A stretch of 16,696 nt of DNA, from assembly GCA_030067055.1 (NCBI GenBank), contig JASJAL010000041.1, positions 1 to 16,696 of the forward strand, read 5' to 3'. The notes beneath the pieces are model-generated. The model was not told the origin of the DNA. It ran no database searches and saw only the letters and a list, made by a program, of their open reading frames with translations. Positions 7,818 through 14,234 of the stretch are shown here, piece after piece (the stretch's first letter is position 1; each line of letters begins with the position of its first letter). The stretch comes from Kiloniellales bacterium (GTDB lineage: Bacteria; Pseudomonadota; Alphaproteobacteria; Kiloniellales; JAKSBE01). The translations under genes were made by a program, and so were the position numbers.

Positions 7818-9062
7818 TCAGTTCGCGGCCCGGCTGACCCGATTGCGGCCTGCCTCCTTCGCGGCATAGAGGGCGTAGTCGGCGCGGGCCACGAAGTCGT
7901 CCGGGCTCTCGTTGTGCCGGAACTGGGCGGCCCCGATGGAGACCGTGACCGGGCCGATCTCCTCGCGCGACTTCTTCTTGACGATCTTCATCGAGCCGAT
8001 TGCCTTGCGAATCTGCTCGGCCAAGGCCACCGCGTTCTCGATCGCCGTCTCGGGCAGGATGATCGCAAGCTCCTCGCCGCCGTAGCGCGCCGCGGTGTCC
8101 TTGCCCTTGACGTTCATTCGCAGGTTCGCACCGACCAGGCGCAGCACCTGGTCGCCGACCTGGTGGCCCCAGGTGTCGTTGAAGCGCTTGAAGTGGTCGA
8201 TGTCGACCAGCAGCAGAGAAAGCGTAGTGCCGTTCTCCGAAGCGTCGGCGGTGGCCAGCGCCAGGCGATCGTCGAAGGCCTTGCGATTGGAGAGCCCGGT
8301 CAGGGAGTCGGTCAGCGCCGCCTCCAGGGTCTCCTCCAGGTCCTTGGACAGCGCGTTGATCGTCTGCGAGGACTCCTTCAGCTGGCCTTCGAGCTGGGTG
8401 CTGTGCCGGTGCATCTCAAGGGTCGCCGCGCTCAGGCGTTGGATCAGGTCGGCAACGTCGCCGCCCTCCATGCCGAGCTTCAGCTCCGAGGCCAGGTTGG
8501 TCAGGCTCTCGCGGTAGCTGCTGGTGTTCTGGCCGGCGTCGTCCAGGGAGGAAGCGATGCGGCCGATCTCGTCCTGCAGCTTTTCGCCGGTGGCGCGGAC
8601 CGTCTCGTACTGCTGTCGGACCAGTGCATTGAAGCGCTCCACCGCGAAGCGAATGGTCCGGACCGCCATAGCCTGGTCGAGCTGCCCCTTGATCAGGAGG
8701 TCCTGTGCCCCGGCGGCGACCGCCCGCAGGCCCAGGTCTTCCTCCTCGTTGCCGGTCATCACCACGACCGGCGCCCGGGCATGAGCCGCCAACAGATTGT
8801 CGACGCTCGCCAGCCCGGTGGAGTCCGGCAGGTTGAGATCGAGGAGGACGACGTCGAAGGGCGTCTTGCCGAGTCGCTCCAGGCCGTCCTTCAAAGTCTC
8901 GGCATGGGTCAAGCGGAACTCGATGTGGCTCGTGTCGGCGAGGATCTCCTGCAGGAGGCGAGCGTCCGCCGCGTTGTCCTCGATCAGGAGCGCATTGATT
9001 GCGTCGAACCCGCCGCCGTTGGTGCGGCCGTCCTGTTGGCGGATCGCTTGATTGGCTTGCAT
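7818..9062 (-). CDS. Response regulator with diguanylate cyclase output (REC-GGDEF)
   Basis: The protein has 414 residues. Residues about 20-140 are a receiver domain with acidic pair Glu28/Asp29 (LLIEDN), phospho-acceptor Asp75 (VVLLDLNLPDS), Thr103 and Lys125. Residues about 140-245 are a long helical, probably coiled-coil linker. Residues about 250-412 are a GGDEF domain with DSLTGLSNR (252-260), VDIDHFKRFND and signature GGEEL (328-332). It would make c-di-GMP from two GTP when phosphorylated, in the manner of PleD or WspR. The catalytic GGEE core is intact, though the last position is Leu rather than Phe. The product-inhibition I-site (RxxD, five residues before GGEEL) reads KGKD, so the key Arg is missing. 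It lies 98 bp downstream of the Rcp1-like regulator on the same strand, making it a plausible output of the kinase. AAGGA stands 11 nt before the ATG. Confidence 0.93.
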   Translation of the reverse strand: MQANQAIRQQDGRTNGGGFDAINALLIEDNAADARLLQEILADTSHIEFRLTHAETLKDGLERLGKTPFDVVLLDLNLPDSTGLASVDNLLAAHARAPVVVMTGNEEEDLGLRAVAAGAQDLLIKGQLDQAMAVRTIRFAVERFNALVRQQYETVRATGEKLQDEIGRIASSLDDAGQNTSSYRESLTNLASELKLGMEGGDVADLIQRLSAATLEMHRHSTQLEGQLKESSQTINALSKDLEETLEAALTDSLTGLSNRKAFDDRLALATADASENGTTLSLLLVDIDHFKRFNDTWGHQVGDQVLRLVGANLRMNVKGKDTAARYGGEELAIILPETAIENAVALAEQIRKAIGSMKIVKKKSREEIGPVTVSIGAAQFRHNESPDDFVARADYALYAAKEAGRNRVSRAAN

Positions 9063-9094
9063 GGTCTGGCTGGTCCTTCAGTTCTGTTTCTTGG

Positions 9095-9140
9095 CTGGAT
9101 CTGGTCCAGGTCTGTCGAGGTCGGCCTATCCGACCCCTCG
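9095..9140. repeat. Two hairpins in the gap between Rcp1-like RR and REC-GGDEF genes
   Basis: The 98-bp gap (9063-9160) holds two inverted repeats: CTGGA/TCCAG with a 5-nt loop (9095-9109), and CGAGGTCGG/CCGA-cc-CCTCG with a 5-nt loop and 2-nt bulge (9116-9140). Neither is followed by a T-run on the - strand. They could attenuate read-through or process the transcript between the two genes, or be chance. I see no clear promoter in the gap. Confidence 0.3.
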
Positions 9141-9160
9141 GAAGGGTAAGTCTCCGTCGC

Positions 9161-9628
9161 TCAGTCGGGCGGCGGCAGGACCGCCGATCTCAGCCAGAAG
9201 GCATCGATCGCCCGGATCAGCTCGACGAAGCTGTCGACGCTCATCGGCTTGCGGACGAAGGCGTTGGCGTTGAGATCGTAGACGGCCACGACATCGTCGT
9301 GCGCGCAGGAGGTGGTCAGGACGATCACCGGAATCCGCCGCAGCCGCGGATTCGCCTTGATCGTCTCCAGAAGCTCGCGGCCGTCCTTGCGGGGCAGATT
9401 GAGGTCCAGGAGGATCAGGTCCGGACGCGCGGGCTCGGCGTTCGGCGCCGGCTCGGCGAGCAAGGCCTCGGCGGCGACGCCGTCGCGGGCCACGGTCAGG
9501 TGATGCGGAGCCCGGATCTCCTTGAGCGCCTCTTGCGCCAGTCGCACGTCGGCAAGGTTGTCCTCGACCAACAGGATCTCGATCGGCCGGGCCGGGCTGA
9601 TGTGGAGACTTGGATTGCTGAGGGCCAT
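9161..9628 (-). CDS. Single-domain response regulator, Rcp1-like
   Basis: This 155-residue protein is a receiver domain alone. It has ILLVEDNLADVRLAQEAL (Glu22, Asp23), phospho-acceptor Asp75 in LILLDLNLPRKDG, VLTTS with Thr105/Thr106, and Lys127-Pro128. The DLNLPRKDGRE and IPVIVLTTS segments and the C-terminal AIDAFWL are typical of the Rcp1 family, the partners of Cph1-type and related kinases. It has no output domain, so it acts by protein contact or as a phosphorelay intermediate. It begins 6 bp after the histidine kinase stop, so the two are almost surely cotranscribed and cognate. The ribosome binding site is weak, pointing to translational coupling. Confidence 0.93.
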   Translation of the reverse strand: MALSNPSLHISPARPIEILLVEDNLADVRLAQEALKEIRAPHHLTVARDGVAAEALLAEPAPNAEPARPDLILLDLNLPRKDGRELLETIKANPRLRRIPVIVLTTSCAHDDVVAVYDLNANAFVRKPMSVDSFVELIRAIDAFWLRSAVLPPPD

Positions 9629-9634
9629 GCAGAG

Positions 9635-11659
9635 CTACCCGAGCTTCGGCAGAGTGAAGCAGAAGCGGCTACCGCGCCCCTCCGCGGGCTCCACCCAGAT
9701 CCGGCCGCCGTGGCGCTCGACGATCTTCTTGCAGATCGACAGACCGATCCCGCTGCCCTCGATCGTCTCGCGGGTGTGCAGGCGCTGAAAGACCAGGAAG
9801 ATTCGCTCCGCGAACTTCGGCTCGATGCCGATGCCGTTGTCGGCGACCGTGAAGCACCAGGCACTGCCCTGGTCTTCTGCGGTCACGGTGATCCGCAAGG
9901 GGTCTTCGGCGCGGAACTTGACGGCATTGCCAATCAGGTTCTGGAAGAGCTGCAGGACCTGGACCTCGTCGGCGCAGACCTTGGGGAGCGGTTCGCGCTC
10001 GATCACCGCGTCGTTTCGGTCCAGTGCCGCCTTCAGGTTCTTCAACGCCTTGTCGAGGATCGCATCGCTGTCGATCATCTCGAAGTCCCGGCCCTTGGTC
10101 CCGGCCCGGGAATAGCTCAGCAGGTCGTCGATCAGGCCCTGCATGCGCTGCGCGCCGTCGACGATGAAGCCGATGAACTCCTCGGCATCGCGGTCCAGCT
10201 GGCCCGCGTAGCGCTGCTGGAGGAGTTCGCAGAAGCTGCCGATCGTACGCAGCGGTTCCTGCAAGTCGTGCGAGGCAACCGAGGCGAACTGCTCGAGATC
10301 GGAGTTGGAGCGCTCGAGCTCCGCCTGCTTCTGGCCGGTCAGGATCTGCAGCCCCAGCCATTGGGCGAGCAGGGCGACGATCTCCAGGTCCTCGGAGCCG
10401 AAGCTGCGCGAAGCCGGCTGCCGCGCCGAGAAGTTCAGGGTGCCGTAGAGCTGGCCGCCGACCATGATCGGCGCCGCGATATAGGCCTCGAGGCGCATCT
10501 TGCGGTAGCAGTTGCTCCGGCCCAGCTGGCTGCTGGCGACATGATCGAAGGCAACGGGCCGGCCCTGCTCGATGGTGTGCGCGCAGTAGGTGTCCTCGAG
10601 CGCGAAGCTGACGCCGGGCTTGACTGCCTCGATGGGACTGGCGGCATGGCGCACCATATAGGCCGATCCGCGGACCTCGCTGACCACGCCGGTTTCCAGG
10701 CCGAAGTGATCCAGACCCAAGAGAATCACCTCGTCAATCTTCTCGGCCAGGGACTGATGCTGACTTGCCGTGATGTCGAGCAGCCGGCGCAAAGCCAGCT
10801 GCTGCCGTCGCGAGCGCGTGATGTCCCGGGCGACCGACTGATACTCGACAATCCCATCGTCCGGCCGGGCGATCGCCCTGTCGGTCCATTCATGCCAGGC
10901 GAACTGGCCGTCCAGGGTCAGGCTCTGCTGCTCGTAGGTGACCGGCTGGCCCGGATGCAGCCGCGAGATGTGGGACAGCAGGGCGTCGCGGGCGCCTTCC
11001 GGGAAAAGATCGGCGAAGGCGGTTCCAAGCAACAGCTCCTCGGGCTTGCCGAAGTGGCGGCAAAAGGCCTCGTTGACGAAGGTCAGGGTGGTGTCCGCTT
11101 CGTAGCGGCAGATCAGTTCGGCCTGGTCCTGCAGGATCGTGCGCAGGCGGGCCTTGCTCTTGGCCAAGGCCTGTTCCGTTCGGACCCGGTCCGTCACGTC
11201 GGTCAGAACCGCCAGCGAACAGAGCATGCGGCCCTCGGCATCGTACTCGGCGGTGGCCGACAGAAGAACGTTGCGGACCTCGCCGCTCTTGGTGACGAAG
11301 TCGTAGGCGACATTGTCGCAACGCCCCGTTGCCATGAAGGCGGGCAGGACCTCGTCGACGGCTTTGCGCCGCGACTCCTCGGTCAGGAAATCGGCCGAGC
11401 GGCGGCCGATCACCTCCTCGCGGCGGTAGCCCATGAATTCCAACCAACGGTCGCTGACCACGACCAGGCGGCCCTCGAGATCGATCGAATGGAGAATTGC
11501 CGGGGTCTTCTGCAGGAGCCGCCGGTAATCCGCCTCGACGGCACCCGGTTGCGCACGCACGATCGGGGCCGGGGCCGCCGCCGGCTCCGGCCCAGTCCCC
11601 GCGTTCTCCTCGGGGTCGAGCGCGCGGATCTTCGAGACGCTCTTCTCGGCGTAGGACAT
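9635..11659 (-). CDS. Hybrid-less sensor histidine kinase (PAS-PAS-GAF-HisKA-HATPase)
   Basis: The ATG at 11659, with GGAG 10 nt upstream, gives 674 residues; the frame stays open upstream only to a GTG. Order of parts: an Ala/Pro-rich N-terminus, PAS at about 43-160 (LHSIDLEGRLVVVSDRWLEF), PAS at about 166-283 (RYEADTTLTFVNEAF), GAF at about 298-443 (DTYCAHTIEQGRP, AAPIMVGGQLYGTLNF), HisKA with phospho-acceptor His464 in SHDLQEPLR, and HATPase with N-box NLIGNAVKF (574-582), DNGIGI (607-612) and GSGIGLS (635-641). No membrane segment is visible, so the sensor is probably cytoplasmic. The SHDLQEPLR box resembles that of phytochrome-type kinases, but there is no PHY domain and I see no evidence of a bilin chromophore. 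The signal is unknown. It is probably the partner of the Rcp1-like regulator 6 bp downstream. Confidence 0.93.
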   Translation of the reverse strand: MSYAEKSVSKIRALDPEENAGTGPEPAAAPAPIVRAQPGAVEADYRRLLQKTPAILHSIDLEGRLVVVSDRWLEFMGYRREEVIGRRSADFLTEESRRKAVDEVLPAFMATGRCDNVAYDFVTKSGEVRNVLLSATAEYDAEGRMLCSLAVLTDVTDRVRTEQALAKSKARLRTILQDQAELICRYEADTTLTFVNEAFCRHFGKPEELLLGTAFADLFPEGARDALLSHISRLHPGQPVTYEQQSLTLDGQFAWHEWTDRAIARPDDGIVEYQSVARDITRSRRQQLALRRLLDITASQHQSLAEKIDEVILLGLDHFGLETGVVSEVRGSAYMVRHAASPIEAVKPGVSFALEDTYCAHTIEQGRPVAFDHVASSQLGRSNCYRKMRLEAYIAAPIMVGGQLYGTLNFSARQPASRSFGSEDLEIVALLAQWLGLQILTGQKQAELERSNSDLEQFASVASHDLQEPLRTIGSFCELLQQRYAGQLDRDAEEFIGFIVDGAQRMQGLIDDLLSYSRAGTKGRDFEMIDSDAILDKALKNLKAALDRNDAVIEREPLPKVCADEVQVLQLFQNLIGNAVKFRAEDPLRITVTAEDQGSAWCFTVADNGIGIEPKFAERIFLVFQRLHTRETIEGSGIGLSICKKIVERHGGRIWVEPAEGRGSRFCFTLPKLG

Positions 11660-11741
11660 GCGCCCGTTTCTCCATACCCTGTCATGGCGCCGCCGATTTC
11701 GGCAGGCCACGCCGCAGGTCCGCCGTCGCGCGGTCCTGTCT

Positions 11742-11759
11742 CTTTGGGGTAGCCCAAAG
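11742..11759. repeat. Perfect hairpin between DivK-like RR and kinase genes
   Basis: CTTTGGG and CCCAAAG form a 7-bp perfect stem with a 4-nt loop (11749-11752) in the 156-bp gap between the DivK-like gene and the kinase. No T-run follows on the - strand, so it is a weak terminator candidate or part of the kinase leader. A 10-bp palindrome CGAATATTCG lies beside it at 11763-11772. Confidence 0.4.
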
Positions 11760-11774
11760 GATCGAATATTCGGC

Positions 11775-11789
11775 TTTACACAGGGTTAA
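11775..11789. promoter_or_regulatory. Near-match CtrA-type box upstream of the kinase
   Basis: TTTA-N7-TTAA (one mismatch to TTAA-N7-TTAA) lies 116-130 bp upstream of the kinase ATG and shares the GGGTTAA half of the perfect site at 12326. It is in locally AT-richer DNA beside a palindrome and a hairpin. One mismatch makes it a modest candidate. Confidence 0.35.
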
Positions 11790-11815
11790 TGCGGCAGATT
11801 TCGGGAAGCGCGGCG

Positions 11816-12301
11816 TCAGGAGGCCTGGGGCAGGTCCTCGATCGCTGGCGGCAGGAGCCGGGGTTCGGGTCGCGCCTCCAGGGCTTCGTGCACCACCCGT
11901 TCGAGATCCGCCATGCGGAAGGGCTTGGAGAGGTAGCCCTCGCAGCCGCCCTCCAGGATCTTCTCCTCGTCGCCGGACATGGCGTGCGCGGTCACCGCGA
12001 CGATGGGGATGTGGCGCAGGGAAGAGTTGTCCTTGATGACCCGGGTCGCTTCCAGCCCGGACATGCCCGGCAGGCAGATATCCATCAGGATCACGTCGGG
12101 CCGCAGAGCCCAGGTGAGCCGGATACCTTCATGCGCGTCGTTCGCGATCAGCACCCTGTAGCCATAGCTCTGGAGGGTGTCGCGCATCAGGACCGATATA
12201 AGCGTGTGGTCTTCGACCACCAGGACCAGGGGGGTCTCCCCCGCACCCCTGTGACTGGCTGGTCGGCCACGCCCTTCGGCATAAGGCCAGTCAACAGTCA
12301 T
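11816..12301 (-). CDS. Single-domain response regulator, DivK-like
   Basis: The protein has 161 residues: a 23-residue N-terminal extension, then one receiver domain with Glu30/Asp31 (VVEDH), phospho-acceptor Asp74 (ILMDICLPGMSGLE), Thr104 (AVTAHAMSGDEE), and Lys126-Pro127 after EGGCEGYLS. The ILMDI-LP--SGLE, HIP-VAVTA-AM-GDEE and EGGCE-Y-SKP segments match Caulobacter DivK closely from memory. DivK controls cell fate through kinases such as CckA and so governs CtrA; whether this copy does is inference, since DivK-like paralogues are common. The ATG at 12301 has no visible ribosome binding site, so a short or absent leader is possible. A perfect TTAA-N7-TTAA site lies 25-39 bp upstream. It diverges from the PAS-GAF-GGDEF gene and is followed at 156 bp by the kinase on the same strand. 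Confidence 0.9.
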   Translation of the reverse strand: MTVDWPYAEGRGRPASHRGAGETPLVLVVEDHTLISVLMRDTLQSYGYRVLIANDAHEGIRLTWALRPDVILMDICLPGMSGLEATRVIKDNSSLRHIPIVAVTAHAMSGDEEKILEGGCEGYLSKPFRMADLERVVHEALEARPEPRLLPPAIEDLPQAS

Positions 12302-12325
12302 GTTAAGGAAGGTAAGGATTCATGG

Positions 12326-12340
12326 TTAAAATAGGGTTAA
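12326..12340. promoter_or_regulatory. Perfect TTAA-N7-TTAA (candidate CtrA box)
   Basis: TTAA at 12326-12329 and TTAA at 12337-12340 are separated by exactly 7 nt, the CtrA consensus of alphaproteobacteria. Read on the - strand, the half-sites extend to TTAACCC and TTAACCAT. It lies 25-39 bp upstream of the DivK-like ATG, where it could overlap a -35 element. TTAA is rare in DNA of this composition. Binding is inferred, not shown. Confidence 0.6.
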
Positions 12341-12420
12341 GAAAATATCAGGGTCTCAACTTCTTGTTCTTATGTATTAATCCCGTGCCGCGAAGTCTTT
12401 TCCGTCCGGATCTTACGCGG

Positions 12421-12435
12421 TTAACAGGCTGTTAG
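12421..12435. promoter_or_regulatory. TTAA-N7-TTAG near-match overlapping a perfect palindrome
   Basis: TTAA-N7-TTAG differs by one base from the CtrA consensus, but the same bases form a perfect inverted repeat TAACAG-G-CTGTTA (12422-12434). It lies about 60-74 bp upstream of the PAS-GAF-GGDEF ATG. It may be a second CtrA site or the operator of another dimeric repressor. Confidence 0.4.
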
Positions 12436-12494
12436 GGGGCCGCAGGCAATCTGCTACCTGACCAACCAAGTCAGTCGCAGAGGGCGGGCAACTA

Positions 12495-14234
12495 ATGAGC
12501 GATCGGGAGCGTCCCCAGGACCAAGAAAAAAGCGTGACGGAGACCGGCCAGGGGGAACCGGGCGGCGAGTTCAGCCTGTTCAACGAGGACGGTCCGCTCT
12601 GGCACTATCCCGGCCCGGCCCTGGTGGTGGGCGGCAACGCCGTCGTGCTGGCGGCCAATGCGAAGGCTAGGACGCTGGTCGAGATGCTGACCCGCGGCGG
12701 CACTCATGAGCTGCGCTCCGCGATCGACGATGCTCTGGCCGGCAGCAGCACGCAGCTCTCGCCGCTGGTGATCGAAGCCGGTCTGTTGAGCACGGAGGGC
12801 GACAGCCAGGCCCTGGATCTGGCGGTCATGCCCTGGGGCCGGGGCACGGCGGCGCTGATCCTCGGCCGCGACGTGACCCTGGAGCGCAACCTGCGCGAGG
12901 CCCTGATCGAGTCGCGTCAGCGCTACAAGGACCTGATCGAAGCGTCGCACGAGTTCGTCTGGGAGACCGATGCCAAGGGCTGCTTCAGCTTCGTATCGCC
13001 CCGCGGCGCCTTGGGCTACAGCGCCAAGGAATTGATCGGGCGCCGGGCCGAGGAGCTCCTGTTCGAGGACGAGCCGGCGCCGGGGCCGTTCTCGACCGAG
13101 ACGCCGCTGGAGGACGTCGAGGTCTGGGTCGCCCGAGCCGACGAGGAGCCGGCCTGCCTGTTGCTCAACGCCTCGCCGCTGCTGGGCCCGGACGAGCGCT
13201 GGCGGGGCGCCCGGGGCGTTGCCAGCGACGTGACCGAGCGCCGTCAGCAGGAAAGCGAGCAGGCCCGCAACCGAAACCAGGAACGCCTGCTGAGCTACAT
13301 CCTCGGACTGGTGCGCAGCGAGCTGGAACCCGGGCGGATGCTAGGGGCCGCCGCCGCTGCCCTGGTCCCGGCCTTACCGGCCGCCGGGGTCGCGGTCTAT
13401 CGCTTGGCCGAGGATGGCGAGGACACGCCGCACCGGGCGGTCGAGACCGGCGTCGCGATTCCGGAGGAGCTCCTGGACGAGGCTCTCGAGGAGCTGGACG
13501 GCGAGGAGATGACCGTCGACCTGGAGACCGACGACGGTCTGCTGATGCTGCATACGACGGCCCATGATGGCCAGGTCAATGGCGCGATCTGCCTCTGGCG
13601 CCGCCTGGCCGACGGTCCCTGGAGCGACGAGGATCGCGGCCTGGTCGAGGAGTTGAGCGTCCAGCTGGGTCTGGCGATCGAGCAGATGCGCCGGCAGGAG
13701 ACGCTGGAGAAGGACTCTGCCATCGATCCCCTGACCGGTCTGCTGAATCGGCGCAGTTTCGAACGCAGCCTGGAAGAGCGCCTCATGCAGGCCCCAGGCG
13801 CCTGGCGGGACGGGGTGCTGTTCTTCGTCGATCTCGACAACTTCAAGCAGGTCAACGATCGCTTCGGCCACGACCGTGGCGATGCCGCTCTGGTCGCGGT
13901 CGCCGGCATCCTCAACCGCTTTACCCGACGCCAAGACCTGGCGGCCCGCCTGGGCGGCGATGAGTTCGCGCTGTTCCTGGTCGATATCCCGCTCGAGGCG
14001 GCCCGGCGCAAGGCCCGCACCCTGGTGCGCGCCGCCAACCAGCTGAAGCCCTTCTCGCCGCCCGACGGACCGGCCTTGGGATTCTCGGTCGGTCTGGCGG
14101 TCACCGACCCGAACCGCCGGGAGACCCTGGCGGCCCTGATGAAGCGGGCCGACAAGGCGATGTACAAGGTCAAGCATGGCGGCAAGAGCGGCCTCGCGAT
14201 TGCCCCCGCCTGCCGGGAGGAGGACGCGGCTTGA
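12495..14234 (+). CDS. Diguanylate cyclase with PAS and GAF-like sensor domains
   Basis: The protein has 579 residues: a degenerate PAS-like N-terminal region (about 30-130), a PAS domain at about 140-250 (YKDLIEASHEFVWETDAKG), a divergent GAF-like region at about 262-400 (VNGAICLWRR, QLGLAIEQ), and a GGDEF domain at about 405-570 with DPLTGLLNRR (411-420), VDLDNFKQVNDRFGHDRGD and GGDEF (487-491). The active-site signature is complete, and the I-site RxxD is intact (Arg478-Asp481, five residues before GGDEF), so it should make c-di-GMP and be product-inhibited. No membrane segments are seen, so it is probably soluble. Its stop overlaps the TTG start of the DUF2336 gene, implying coupled expression. 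Its promoter region is shared with the DivK-like gene. The cyclase call is firm; the sensory ligand is unknown. Confidence 0.93.
   Translation: MSDRERPQDQEKSVTETGQGEPGGEFSLFNEDGPLWHYPGPALVVGGNAVVLAANAKARTLVEMLTRGGTHELRSAIDDALAGSSTQLSPLVIEAGLLSTEGDSQALDLAVMPWGRGTAALILGRDVTLERNLREALIESRQRYKDLIEASHEFVWETDAKGCFSFVSPRGALGYSAKELIGRRAEELLFEDEPAPGPFSTETPLEDVEVWVARADEEPACLLLNASPLLGPDERWRGARGVASDVTERRQQESEQARNRNQERLLSYILGLVRSELEPGRMLGAAAAALVPALPAAGVAVYRLAEDGEDTPHRAVETGVAIPEELLDEALEELDGEEMTVDLETDDGLLMLHTTAHDGQVNGAICLWRRLADGPWSDEDRGLVEELSVQLGLAIEQMRRQETLEKDSAIDPLTGLLNRRSFERSLEERLMQAPGAWRDGVLFFVDLDNFKQVNDRFGHDRGDAALVAVAGILNRFTRRQDLAARLGGDEFALFLVDIPLEAARRKARTLVRAANQLKPFSPPDGPALGFSVGLAVTDPNRRETLAALMKRADKAMYKVKHGGKSGLAIAPACREEDAA

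Larger units (their letters stand above)
12302..12494. promoter_or_regulatory. AT-richer divergent intergenic region
   Basis: This 193-bp stretch separates the divergent DivK-like and PAS-GAF-GGDEF genes and is clearly AT-richer than the coding DNA. It contains four TTAA or near-TTAA elements, a GANTC methylation-type site (GATTC, 12317-12321), and the two candidate boxes listed separately. It must hold promoters for both genes, but I cannot place -35/-10 elements with confidence. AGAGGG about 10 nt before the ATG at 12495 is a plausible ribosome binding site. Confidence 0.7.

Noticed and set aside
9635..11659. Bacteriophytochrome photoreceptor, from the SHDLQEPLR box and Rcp1-like partner
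   Set aside because: There is no PHY domain and no phytochrome-type GAF arrangement; the GAF resembles generic sensor domains, so light sensing is unsupported.
8999..11752. A 917-codon open frame on the + strand opposite the kinase and regulator genes
   Set aside because: It is antisense to genes with complete catalytic motifs. Its translation is low-complexity and rich in Gly, Leu, Asp, Arg and Gln, with no recognisable domain. Long antisense frames are expected in GC-rich DNA.
12302..12306. TTAA next to the DivK-like ATG as part of another CtrA box
   Set aside because: No second TTAA lies at 7-nt spacing on either side; it is a lone half-site.
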